Assembly: GCF_003020115.1 (NCBI RefSeq)
Contig: NZ_PYFX01000011.1
Span: 124,001-188,000, forward strand
Source of the DNA: Bradyrhizobium sp. MOS002
GTDB lineage: Bacteria; Pseudomonadota; Alphaproteobacteria; Rhizobiales; Xanthobacteraceae
Length of the DNA: 64,000 bases
Direction: 5' to 3'
Position numbers and translations under genes: made by a program. Below are positions 18,090 through 26,687 of the stretch, one piece after another. How positions within the stretch are numbered: the first letter of the stretch is position 1; every line of letters begins with the position of its first letter. The notes below the pieces were generated by a model. It searched no databases. It was not told the DNA's origin and was given only the letters and a program-made list of their open reading frames with translations.

Positions 18090-19118
18090 ATGGATGGAGC
18101 AGGAAGCCTCACTCGGTCGCTTTTTAGATCGCTGAGGCCCCAAGCTGACCTGAAGGCGGCCGCTATCGGAGCGGTCGTGCTTCTGCGCGAGTGGGTGCAG
18201 GACAAGCGCCAGGAAAAGCTTGACGACGCGCGTGCTGCCGCCAAGGAAAAGACCCGGGCTAAAGCCATTATCGAGCGCGAGCCGCCGCCGCGGTTGGTCG
18301 CGCTGGTCGAGCGCTATCTGCCGCGCCGGGTCGGGATCAGCATGACGGTGCTGCTCCTGATCGGAAGCTGCGGCTTCGGTATCGTCAAGGGCGGCCATCT
18401 CCAGGATTTCATCACGGCGGTCAACGACACCCGCAACGCGCTGGCGAATTCCGCCGGCTTCCGCATCACCTCCGTCGTGATCAACGGCCGCAAGCAGCTC
18501 AGCCAGGACGAGATCCTCGCGATCGGCGGCGTCAGCGGCCGGTCCTCGCTGCTGTTCCTCGACGCCGACGCCGTGCGCGACAAGCTCAAGGCCAATCCCT
18601 GGATCGCGGATGCGACCGTGCTGAAGCTGTATCCGGGCCAGCTCATGATCGAGCTCACCGAGCGCAAGGCGTTCGCGCTGTGGCAGGAGGCCGGCCGGCT
18701 CTCCGTCATCGCCGATGACGGCGCCGTGCTCGAACCCTATGTCTCGCGCCGGTTCCTGTCGCTGCCGCTCGTGGTCGGCAAGGGCGCCGATACGCAGGCT
18801 CGCGATTTCCTCGCTCTGCTGGCACGCTATCCGCAGGTCAATTCGATCACCAAGGCCGCGATCTTCGTCGGTGAGCGGCGATGGAACCTGAGGCTCAAGG
18901 ACGGCCTCGACATCCGCCTGCCCGAGCAGGACGTCGGCAACGCGCTTGCGATGCTGTCCAGGCTCGACAAGGAGGACAGGCTGTTCTCCCGCGACATCGT
19001 CGCGGTCGACCTGCGCCTGCCCGATCGGCTGGTGGTGCAGCTGTCCGAGGACGCCGCCAAGGCGCGCGACGATTTGTTCAAGGACAAGAAGAAGAAAAAG
19101 GCCGGGGACGCTGCATGA
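18090..19118 (+). CDS. ftsQ: Cell division protein FtsQ
   Basis: FtsQ is a bitopic inner-membrane protein that scaffolds FtsB and FtsL at the septum. The 342-residue product has a long basic cytoplasmic part (about 75 residues), one membrane segment near residues 83-100 (ISMTVLLLIGSCGFGIV), and then a POTRA domain beginning ITSVVINGRKQLSQDEI with NPWIADATVLKLYPG. The FtsQ beta domain follows. The C-terminus is a Lys-rich tail (DKKKKKAGDAA). The stop overlaps ftsA by four bases (ATGA, 19115-19118). Confidence 0.94.
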   Translation: MDGAGSLTRSLFRSLRPQADLKAAAIGAVVLLREWVQDKRQEKLDDARAAAKEKTRAKAIIEREPPPRLVALVERYLPRRVGISMTVLLLIGSCGFGIVKGGHLQDFITAVNDTRNALANSAGFRITSVVINGRKQLSQDEILAIGGVSGRSSLLFLDADAVRDKLKANPWIADATVLKLYPGQLMIELTERKAFALWQEAGRLSVIADDGAVLEPYVSRRFLSLPLVVGKGADTQARDFLALLARYPQVNSITKAAIFVGERRWNLRLKDGLDIRLPEQDVGNALAMLSRLDKEDRLFSRDIVAVDLRLPDRLVVQLSEDAAKARDDLFKDKKKKKAGDAA

Positions 19119-20437
19119 CCGGTCTTGATCGCACCCAGACACCGAAGACACGCCCGATGCCGCACAAGCGCGGCGGCCTCGTCGCCTGCCTCGACATCGG
19201 CACCAGCAAGATCGCCTGCATGATCGCGCGGCTGAAGCCGTCGGCGCCGAGCGAAGCCCTGCGCGATCGGACCCATGCGGTGGAGCTGATCGGCTACAGC
19301 CAGATCCAGTCGCGCGGCATGAAGGCCGGCGCCGTGATCGATCTCGGCGAATGCGAGCAGGCGGTGCGACAGGCCGTCGGGCTTGCGGAGAAAATGGCCA
19401 AGGTGCGGGTCGAGTCCGTGCTGCTGTCGGTCTCCGGCGGCCGGCTCTCCGGTCAGCTGGTCGAAGCTGCGGCCGACATCCGCGGCGGCGCGGTGACGCC
19501 GGCCGATGTCAGCCGCGTCACCTCCACCGGCATGCGCCACGCCACCGGCGAAGGCCGCACCGTTCTGCACGCGCTGCCGGTCGGCTACACGCTCGACGGC
19601 GTCAAGGGCATCCGCGATCCCCGCGGCATGGTCGCGCATCAGTTCGGCATCGACATGAACGTCGTCACCTGCGACGCCACCGTGGCGCGGAACCTGATGC
19701 TGGCGGTGGAGCGCTGCCACATCAACGTCGAAGCCATGGCGGCAAGCCCCTATGTGGCCGGCCTGTCGGTGCTGACCGACGACGAGGCCGATCTCGGCGC
19801 CGCCGTCGTCGAGATGGGCGCGGGCACCACCACGATCGCCGTCTTTTCCGGCGGCCGCTTCGTGCATGCCGCGGGTTTTGCGGTCGGCGGGCAACACATC
19901 ACGATGGATCTGGCGCGCGGACTCTCCGCGACCATTGCCGATGCCGAGCGAATCAAGACGTTATACGGGACCGTCATCACCGGCGGATCGGACTCGCGTG
20001 AGCTGATGTCTGTACCGACAGCCGGTGACGAGCAGGATCTGCCGCAGATCGTCTCCCGCGCTACCATCGCCAACATCGTCAAGCATCGTGCCGAGGAAGT
20101 CTTCGAAATGGTTCGGGACAAGCTGAAGGATTCGCCCTTCGCCTCGGAGCCCAACGGCCGCGTCGTGCTTTCGGGCGGGGCCTCGCAGCTCACCGGTCTC
20201 GTTGAGCTCGGAACGCAGATTCTCGGTCGGCCCGTGCGGATCGGACGTCCGCTCGGTTTCGGCCGGCTGCCCAACGAGGCAAAGAACGCCGCCTTCGCGG
20301 TGCCGGCCGGACTGCTCGTCTACCCGCAATATGTTCACCACGAACATGTCGAACCGCGGCATACGCGGCAGCAGGTCAGGACGGGGACCGGCGGGTATTT
20401 CGGAAAGGTCGGACGATGGCTACGCGAGGGCTTCTGA
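19115..20437 (+). CDS. ftsA: Cell division protein FtsA
   Basis: An actin-like ATPase that anchors the Z ring to the membrane. The 440-residue product shows ACLDIGTSKIACMI as phosphate loop 1, MKAGAVIDLGECE at the 1C domain, GAGTTTIAVFSGG as phosphate loop 2 and VVLSGGASQLTGL as the adenosine motif. The C-terminus ends in KVGRWLREGF, an amphipathic helix that fits FtsA membrane targeting. The start at 19115 is chosen because it overlaps the ftsQ stop. ftsZ follows after 87 bases. Confidence 0.96.
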   Translation: MTGLDRTQTPKTRPMPHKRGGLVACLDIGTSKIACMIARLKPSAPSEALRDRTHAVELIGYSQIQSRGMKAGAVIDLGECEQAVRQAVGLAEKMAKVRVESVLLSVSGGRLSGQLVEAAADIRGGAVTPADVSRVTSTGMRHATGEGRTVLHALPVGYTLDGVKGIRDPRGMVAHQFGIDMNVVTCDATVARNLMLAVERCHINVEAMAASPYVAGLSVLTDDEADLGAAVVEMGAGTTTIAVFSGGRFVHAAGFAVGGQHITMDLARGLSATIADAERIKTLYGTVITGGSDSRELMSVPTAGDEQDLPQIVSRATIANIVKHRAEEVFEMVRDKLKDSPFASEPNGRVVLSGGASQLTGLVELGTQILGRPVRIGRPLGFGRLPNEAKNAAFAVPAGLLVYPQYVHHEHVEPRHTRQQVRTGTGGYFGKVGRWLREGF

Positions 20438-20524
20438 TGACTCCTTCCCGCAATATTCGATTTTCACCAACTCCCGCGGCCGCCGGCCGGGGCGAACCCA
20501 CGCGCGCGTGATCGAGAGGCAAAC

Positions 20525-22330
20525 ATGACCATCAGCATCAATGTTCCTGATATTCACGAACTGAAGCCCCGCATCACCGTGTTCGGCGTCGGCGGCGCCG
20601 GTGGTAACGCCGTCAACAACATGATCACGGCGGGCCTCCAGGGCGTCGACTTCGTGGTCGCCAACACCGACGCGCAGGCGCTGACGATGTCGAAGGCGCA
20701 GCGCATCGTGCAAATGGGCACGGCCGCCACGCAAGGGTTGGGCGCGGGTTCGCAGCCGGTCGTCGGCGCTGCGGCGGCCGAAGAAGTCATGGACGAGCTC
20801 CGCGACCATCTCTCGGGCGCCAACATGGTGTTCGTCACCGCCGGCATGGGCGGCGGCACCGGCACCGGTGCAGCTCCCGTGATCGCCAAGATCGCGCGCG
20901 AGATGGGCATCCTTACCGTCGGCGTCGTGACCAAGCCCTTCCACTTCGAGGGCGGCCGCCGCATGCGCACCGCGGAAGCGGGCATCAACGAGCTGCACAA
21001 GGTCGTCGATACGCTGCTGATCATCCCGAACCAGAACCTGTTCCGGGTCGCCAACGAGAAGACCACCTTCGCCGACGCCTTCGCGATGGCCGACCAGGTG
21101 CTCTATTCGGGCGTTGCCTGCATCACCGACCTGATGGTCAAGGAAGGCCTCATCAATCTCGACTTCGCCGACGTGAGAGCGGTGATGAAGGAAATGGGCA
21201 AGGCGATGATGGGCACGGGCGAAGCCTCCGGCGACAAGCGCGCGCTGACCGCCGCTGAAGCCGCGATCGCCAACCCGCTGATCGACGATAGCTCGATGAA
21301 GGGCGCCAAGGGCCTCCTGATCTCCATCACCGGTGGCAAGGATCTCACCTTGTTCGAGGTCGACGAAGCTGCGACCCGCATCCGCGAGGAAGTCGACCAG
21401 GACGCCAACATCATCGTCGGCGCCACCTTCGACGAAGCCCTCGACGGCCTGATCCGCGTCTCGGTCGTCGCCACCGGCATCGAACAGGCCGCGATCGCGC
21501 GCAACAGCCAGGCCACCAGCGCTCCCGTCGCGAACCCTGCACCGCAGGCGCAGCAGGCTCCCGCTGCTCCGGCCGCGGCCGCCGAGAGCCGTCTTGCCGA
21601 TCTGACCGCGCGGCTGCGCGCCGACAATCAGCGCATGGCCGAGCGCGCCCAGAAGTTCGAAGCGCAGATCCCGGCGGCCGGATCGGGCCAGTTTGCTGCC
21701 GCTCCCACGGCTCAGCGTCCGAACGTCGAGCGCGCTGCGCTCGCCGCCATCGCCGCCGCCGTTGCGGACGTTCCGCAGGCCCCCGCGCCGATGCAGACCT
21801 ATGGCGACGTCACCGTGCGCCCGATCGCGCAGAAGCCCACGCTGTTCCCGGAGCCCGAGCAGGCGCCGATGGCCATGCATGAGCCGATGACGCCGGAAAC
21901 CTTCATCCCGCCGCAGGCCGAGCGTGCGCCGGTCCGCACGCCGCGGATGCCGCGTATCGAGGAACTTCCGATGCCGGCCCAGGCCGAGCTTCGTCAGGCC
22001 CGCGGCGAGGTCGAGGAAGAGACCCCGCAGAAGACCCGCCTGTCGCTGCTGCAGCGCCTCGCCAATGTCGGCCTCGGCCGTCGTGACGAGGAGAGCGAGG
22101 CGCCGATCGCGGCCCGCACCGCCGGTCCCGCGATGCCGCCGCTGCCCGATCGCCGCCCCCAGAAGACCGTGGCGCAGCAAATCGCTTCCACCGAGCCGGT
22201 GTCCGAGTATGCCCGTCGTCCCGCGCCGCAGGGCTTGGACATGCATGGCCGTCCCGCGCCTGTTGCCCCGGCGCCACAGGGAGATGACCATCTTGATATC
22301 CCGGCCTTCCTGCGGCGGCAGGCGACCTGA
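20525..22330 (+). CDS. ftsZ: Cell division GTPase FtsZ with long C-terminal linker
   Basis: FtsZ polymerises into the cytokinetic ring. The GTPase core covers about residues 1-320, with VFGVGGAGGNAVNNM and the tubulin signature GGGTGTG at 109-115, then NQNLFR and the T7 loop NLDFADVRAV. At 601 residues it is much longer than the 380-400 of E. coli FtsZ. The extra length is an Ala/Pro/Gln-rich linker of about 260 residues, which is usual in Rhizobiales. The last residues DIPAFLRRQ are the conserved peptide that binds FtsA and other partners. A strong terminator follows 25 bases after the stop. Confidence 0.98.
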   Translation: MTISINVPDIHELKPRITVFGVGGAGGNAVNNMITAGLQGVDFVVANTDAQALTMSKAQRIVQMGTAATQGLGAGSQPVVGAAAAEEVMDELRDHLSGANMVFVTAGMGGGTGTGAAPVIAKIAREMGILTVGVVTKPFHFEGGRRMRTAEAGINELHKVVDTLLIIPNQNLFRVANEKTTFADAFAMADQVLYSGVACITDLMVKEGLINLDFADVRAVMKEMGKAMMGTGEASGDKRALTAAEAAIANPLIDDSSMKGAKGLLISITGGKDLTLFEVDEAATRIREEVDQDANIIVGATFDEALDGLIRVSVVATGIEQAAIARNSQATSAPVANPAPQAQQAPAAPAAAAESRLADLTARLRADNQRMAERAQKFEAQIPAAGSGQFAAAPTAQRPNVERAALAAIAAAVADVPQAPAPMQTYGDVTVRPIAQKPTLFPEPEQAPMAMHEPMTPETFIPPQAERAPVRTPRMPRIEELPMPAQAELRQARGEVEEETPQKTRLSLLQRLANVGLGRRDEESEAPIAARTAGPAMPPLPDRRPQKTVAQQIASTEPVSEYARRPAPQGLDMHGRPAPVAPAPQGDDHLDIPAFLRRQAT

Positions 22331-22690
22331 GGATTGTTACAATAAGGCAGACGAAAAAAGGTCCCGGCGGGAAGCTTGCCGGGACCTTTTCTTTTGCTCC
22401 GTGCATATCCGGATTGCGTGGCCAAGCAACTGATTTTAAATCATTAATTACGTATTCGATGGTTCAGTAAAACTGCCGAAAACGGTCCCAAACTCCGGTC
22501 TAATTTGGTTAAGCCTTGGCGCGAATACGGCGGGTTTGGGGTAACAATCGGTAAAAAAGCGTGAGTTGGCGCTGTTTGAGGCAGTGACTATGGTTTGCCG
22601 TGACTTGGGGATACGGATTCGGATCGAGCGGTCTAGGCCACTCAGTCAGGTTCAGTATAAGTCGCGATGGTCGTAGTGGGGCGGTTCCTG
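22331..22690. other. 360-base gap between ftsZ and lpxC; terminator plus AT-rich probable promoter region
   Basis: The first 65 bases hold the ftsZ terminator. The next 300 are unusually AT-rich for this genome (for example TTTTAAATCATTAATTACG near 22432 and GGTAACAATCGGTAAAAAAG near 22540), so an lpxC promoter is likely, but no -35/-10 pair stands out. No gene is seen. Confidence 0.6.
22356..22395 (+). terminator. Rho-independent terminator after ftsZ
   Basis: A perfect 13-base stem AAAAGGTCCCGGC (22356-22368) pairs with GCCGGGACCTTTT (22378-22390) across a 9-base loop, and is followed by a T-rich run ending at 22395. It is the clearest intrinsic terminator in the window and closes the dcw cluster. 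Its A-rich left arm means it could also act on the other strand. Confidence 0.95.
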
Positions 22691-23653
22691 ATGAAATTTA
22701 GCCGGCAAACAACGCTTCGTGCGCAAGCCAGTGTGGCAGGCGTCGGCGTTCATTCCGGTCTTCCCGTCACGCTCACGCTTGGACCCGCGCCTGTCGACGC
22801 GGGCTTCGTTTTTGTTCGTACCGGGCTTGAGGGAAGCGACCGCGAGGTCCAGGCCACCGCCGAGCAGGTGATCGCGACCGATTTCGCCACCGTCCTCGGT
22901 GATCGCAATGGCCCGCTGGTTTCCACCGCCGAGCATGTGCTTGCTGCGCTGCGGGGCATGGGTGTCGACAACGCCATCATCGAGATCGACGGGCCGGAAG
23001 TGCCGATCATGGACGGCAGCGCGGCAGCCTTCGTTGCGGCGATCGACCAGGCCGGCATCGTGACCCAGCCGGCACAGCGCCGCTTGATCCAGGTTTTGAA
23101 GCCGATCTCGGTCAAGATCGGCGACTCCTTCGGCGAGATCAGGCCCTATGCCGACGGGTTCCGCGCCGAGGTCGAGATCGACTTCACCAATCCTGTCATC
23201 GGCCAGCAGAGCTACGCCTTCGACCTCAACCCGGAGCGTTTCCGCCGCGAAGTCGGCCGGGCCCGGACTTTCGGTCTGATGTGCGACGTCGCGCGGCTCT
23301 GGAGCGCCGGCTATGCGCTCGGCGCCTCGTTCGACAACACCGTCGTGTTCGACGAGGAGCGGCTGCTCAACACCGAAGGCCTGCGCTACGCCGACGAATG
23401 CGCCCGCCACAAGGTGCTGGACGTGATCGGCGACCTCGCTTTGGCCGGTCTGCCGCTGCTCGGTGCCTACCGCTCGGTACGTGGCGGCCACAAGCTCAAC
23501 CACGCCGTCCTGACCGCGCTGCTCGCCGACCGCACCGCCTGGCGGGTGGTCGAGGGCGAAGCAGCCCGCCGCACCACGCGTCCCGTGGTCGAAACCGGTC
23601 GCGGCATCGTCGGTGGCCGAATCGCCGCCGTCTACGGGCCCGACGTTTCCTGA
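22691..23653 (+). CDS. lpxC: UDP-3-O-acyl-N-acetylglucosamine deacetylase
   Basis: LpxC is the zinc deacetylase that commits UDP-GlcNAc derivatives to lipid A. The product is 320 residues from ATG 22691 (MKFSRQTTL); an in-frame ATG at 22667 would add eight residues. The metal ligands read as His82 in the AEHVLAALRGMG segment and His240 and Asp244 in HKVLD. VGVHSG (His21) and the MDGSAAAF segment are also conserved. Following ftsZ directly is the classical arrangement. A 7-base hairpin after the stop lacks a T tract. Confidence 0.96.
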   Translation: MKFSRQTTLRAQASVAGVGVHSGLPVTLTLGPAPVDAGFVFVRTGLEGSDREVQATAEQVIATDFATVLGDRNGPLVSTAEHVLAALRGMGVDNAIIEIDGPEVPIMDGSAAAFVAAIDQAGIVTQPAQRRLIQVLKPISVKIGDSFGEIRPYADGFRAEVEIDFTNPVIGQQSYAFDLNPERFRREVGRARTFGLMCDVARLWSAGYALGASFDNTVVFDEERLLNTEGLRYADECARHKVLDVIGDLALAGLPLLGAYRSVRGGHKLNHAVLTALLADRTAWRVVEGEAARRTTRPVVETGRGIVGGRIAAVYGPDVS

Positions 23654-23677
23654 AGAGAGACGTTTCCTTAGAGAGAG

Positions 23678-23698
23678 ACGGGTCCTGAAGAGACCCGT
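23678..23698 (+). terminator. Hairpin after lpxC, weak terminator candidate
   Basis: ACGGGTC (23678-23684) and GACCCGT (23692-23698) pair around a 7-base loop. No run of T follows, so any terminator function would depend on Rho or other factors. It sits 24 bases after the lpxC stop. Confidence 0.4.
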
Positions 23699-23933
23699 TG
23701 CCATGGGTGTTTGGCGGCGGCTTTCCCCGGGAAACTCCTGGTAACGATGATCGGCTAGGATTGCGGCGCGTTCGCCTTAATCCGGGCGGAATGCCTGCCT
23801 ATCCGGTTGGTTGAAGATCGTTTTTCGGTTACACCGGCGTGGTCGCACGGCAGGCACCACGGCTATATTTCGCGCCCAGGACGGGGTTCATGGGCTGGCG
23901 GACACCGCACCACAGGGCGTCAGGGCAATATTC

Positions 23934-24839
23934 ATGTCGGCACAGCGTATGACGCGCGGATATCTTCAGGTCTTTTCTCGAGAAGTCTCGTCTCGAGCCC
24001 GTGGGCTGCTTCAGGTTGTCGCCCTCTTCGTGCTCGCGCTGCCGCTGGCCGGCTGCGGCACCGGTGCGCTTTGGGACAAGTTCACCGCCAAGGACGACAC
24101 CTTCGTCGAGGAGCCCGCCGACAAGATCTACAATGAGGGCCTGTACCTCATGAACGAGAAGAAGGACATGAAGGCGGCGAACAAGAAGTTCGAAGAGGTC
24201 GACCGCCAACATCCTTATTCCGACTGGGCCCGCAAATCATTGCTGATGTCGGCCTACGCGTCCTACCAGGGCGGCGATTACGACAGCTGCATCGGCGCGG
24301 CCACCCGCTACGTCACGCTGCATCCCGGCAGCCCGGACGCGGCCTACGCGCAATATCTGATTGCCGCCTCGCATTACGACCAGATTCCGGACATCAGCCG
24401 CGACCAGACCCGCACCGAGAAGGCGATCGCCTCGCTGGAAGAGGTGGTGCGCAAATATCCGACGTCCGAATATGCGACCTCGGCCAAGGCCAAGATCGAA
24501 GGTGCGCGCGACCAGCTCGCCGGCAAGGAAATGAACGTCGGCCGCTATTACGCGCAGAAGCGCGACTACACGGCGGCGATCAACCGCTACAAGGCCGTGG
24601 TGACGCAATATCAGACCACCCGCCATGTCGAGGAGGCGCTGTACCGCCTGACCGAGGCCTATATGGCGATCGGCATCGTCGGTGAGGCCCAGACGGCCGC
24701 CGCCGTGCTCGGGCACAATTTTCCTGACAGTCGCTGGTACAAGGACGCCTATAATCTTGTAAAATCAGGCGGTCTCGAACCGAGCGAGAATCAGGGGTCC
24801 TGGATTAGCAAGACCTTCAAGAAAATGGGTCTCGGCTAG
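23934..24839 (+). CDS. bamD: Outer membrane assembly lipoprotein BamD
   Basis: BamD is the essential lipoprotein of the BAM complex that inserts beta-barrel proteins. The 301-residue product begins MSAQRMTRGYLQ. A hydrophobic stretch ends in the lipobox LAGC with Cys41, and TPR-like repeats follow: DKIYNEGLYLMNEKKDMKAA, PYSDWARKSLLMSAYASYQ and later YYAQKRDYTAAINRYKAVV. The frame is open back to 23811 but without homology, and a second in-frame ATG at 23949 is possible. The gene lies between lpxC and recN, the usual rhizobial order. Confidence 0.94.
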   Translation: MSAQRMTRGYLQVFSREVSSRARGLLQVVALFVLALPLAGCGTGALWDKFTAKDDTFVEEPADKIYNEGLYLMNEKKDMKAANKKFEEVDRQHPYSDWARKSLLMSAYASYQGGDYDSCIGAATRYVTLHPGSPDAAYAQYLIAASHYDQIPDISRDQTRTEKAIASLEEVVRKYPTSEYATSAKAKIEGARDQLAGKEMNVGRYYAQKRDYTAAINRYKAVVTQYQTTRHVEEALYRLTEAYMAIGIVGEAQTAAAVLGHNFPDSRWYKDAYNLVKSGGLEPSENQGSWISKTFKKMGLG

Positions 24840-24852
24840 GAAATAGAATTCC

Positions 24853-26526
24853 ATGCTGGCGCGTCTGTCGATCCGTGACATCGTCCTGATCGAACGGCTC
24901 GATATCGAATTCGCACCGGGCCTCGCGGTTTTGACCGGCGAGACCGGTGCGGGCAAATCCATCCTGCTCGATGCCTTTGCGTTGGCGCTCGGCGGCCGCG
25001 GCGATGCCGGCCTCGTGCGCCACGGCGCGGAGCAGGGGCAGGTCACCGCCGTATTCGATATCCCCAAAAATCACCCCGCAGCGAAGATCCTCGCTGAGAA
25101 CGGGCTGGAGGATACCGGCGAGATGATCCTCCGCCGGGTCCAGCTCGCCGACGGCCGCACCCGCGCCTTCATCAACGACCAGGCGATCAGCGTGCAGACG
25201 CTGAAGGCGGTCGGTGCTGCCTTGGTCGAGATCCACGGCCAGCACGACGAGCGCGCGCTTGTCGATGCCGCCACCCACCGCCGCCTGCTCGACGCCTTCG
25301 CCGGGCTCGAAAAGGACGTCTCGGCGATCGAAGCGCTCTGGGACGCACGCCGCACCGCCAACACGGCGCTGGAGGAGCATCGCGCCGGCATGGAGCGCGC
25401 TGCGCGCGAAGCCGATTACCTCCGCCACGCCTCCGACGAATTGAAGCAGCTCGCGCCCAGGGATGGCGAGGAGACCTCGCTGGCGTCCCGTCGGACCACC
25501 ATGATGCAGGGCGAGAAGATCGCCTCCGACCTGCGCGAGGCGCAGGAGGCGGTCGGTGGCCACCATTCGCCGGTTGCTGCACTCGCGGCCGCCGTGCGCC
25601 GGCTGGAGCGTCGCGGCGTCAATTCGCCGGCACTGGTCGAGCCCGCGGTGAAGGCGATCGACATCGCGATCAACGCGCTGGAGGAGGCCGACCAGCATCT
25701 CCAGGCGGCGCTTGCCGCGACCGATTTTGATCCCTCGGAGCTCGAACGCATCGAGGAGCGGCTGTTCGCGTTGCGCGCGGCCTCGCGCAAATATTCGACG
25801 CCAGTCGACGGGCTCGCCGCGCTGGCCGCAAAATACGCCGCCGATGTCGTTCTGATCGATGCCGGCGCCTCACGGCTGAAGAAACTGGAGCAGGCCGCGG
25901 TCGAAGCCGATGCGCGCTATGCCGCCGCCGCCGAGAAGCTGTCGATGGCGCGGCAGAAATCGGCGGAGAAGCTCAACAAGGCCGTCAATGCCGAGCTCGC
26001 GCCGCTCAAGCTCGAGCGCGCAAAGTTCATGACCCAGGTGGAGACTGACGAGGCGGCTCCAGGCCCGCAAGGCTTCGACCGCGTCGAGTTCTGGGTGCAG
26101 ACCAACCCGGGCACCAAGCCGGGTCCGCTGATGAAGGTCGCCTCCGGTGGCGAGCTGTCGCGCTTCCTGCTGGCGCTGAAGGTGGTGCTGTCCGACCGCG
26201 GCTCGGCGCCGACCCTGGTCTTCGACGAGATCGACACCGGCGTCGGCGGCGCGGTCGCGGACGCCATCGGCGGACGGCTGGCCCGGCTCGCCGGCAAGGT
26301 CCAGGTGATGGCCGTAACCCACGCCCCGCAGGTCGCCGCCCGTGCCGACCAGCATCTGCTGATCTCCAAGGACGCATTGGACAAGGGCAAGCGCGTCGCC
26401 ACCCGCGTCAATGCGCTCGCCGCCGACCACCGCCGCGAGGAGATCGCGCGCATGCTCGCCGGCGCCGAGATCACCGCCGAGGCGAGGGCTGCCGCAGACC
26501 GGCTGCTCAAGGCGGCGACGGCTTGA
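24853..26526 (+). CDS. recN: DNA repair protein RecN
   Basis: RecN is an SMC-like ATPase acting in double-strand break repair. At 557 residues it has the usual length. The Walker A loop is TGETGAGKS (Lys35, Ser36). Two coiled-coil arms occupy the middle (roughly residues 150-380). The C-terminal ATPase half has the signature SGGELSRFLLALK, Walker B TLVFDEIDTGVGG and the H-loop AVTHAPQVAARAD. The start follows bamD by 13 bases, so they may share a transcript. No LexA-type box was recognised upstream. Confidence 0.96.
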   Translation: MLARLSIRDIVLIERLDIEFAPGLAVLTGETGAGKSILLDAFALALGGRGDAGLVRHGAEQGQVTAVFDIPKNHPAAKILAENGLEDTGEMILRRVQLADGRTRAFINDQAISVQTLKAVGAALVEIHGQHDERALVDAATHRRLLDAFAGLEKDVSAIEALWDARRTANTALEEHRAGMERAAREADYLRHASDELKQLAPRDGEETSLASRRTTMMQGEKIASDLREAQEAVGGHHSPVAALAAAVRRLERRGVNSPALVEPAVKAIDIAINALEEADQHLQAALAATDFDPSELERIEERLFALRAASRKYSTPVDGLAALAAKYAADVVLIDAGASRLKKLEQAAVEADARYAAAAEKLSMARQKSAEKLNKAVNAELAPLKLERAKFMTQVETDEAAPGPQGFDRVEFWVQTNPGTKPGPLMKVASGGELSRFLLALKVVLSDRGSAPTLVFDEIDTGVGGAVADAIGGRLARLAGKVQVMAVTHAPQVAARADQHLLISKDALDKGKRVATRVNALAADHRREEIARMLAGAEITAEARAAADRLLKAATA

Positions 26527-26531
26527 TTTCG

Positions 26532-26640
26532 TTTCCCGGGCGCGCGCAAGCGCGAGCCGGGACCCAGAATGCCGCCCCGATGGGCCCCGGCTCCGCAGCG
26601 CACCGCTAAAGTGCGCTGCGCTGCGTCCGGGGCGCGAGAC
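26532..26640. repeat. Imperfect palindromic intergenic repeat, family D copy 1
   Basis: The element has TTCCCGGGCGCGCGCAAGCG at its left and GTCCGGGGCGCGAGA at its right, with internal GCAGCGCACCGC/GTGCGCTGCGCTGC palindromes. It fills the recN-ligA gap. A related copy is at 35914-36033. Confidence 0.7.
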
Positions 26641-26687
26641 TTCAACCAGCCTTTACCCTCCCGCCCGCTCCATCGTATCCAAGCACC

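Noticed and set aside
22331..22690. Small RNA gene in the AT-rich ftsZ-lpxC gap
   Set aside because: Apart from the ftsZ terminator there is no second hairpin-plus-T-run or promoter that would define an RNA.
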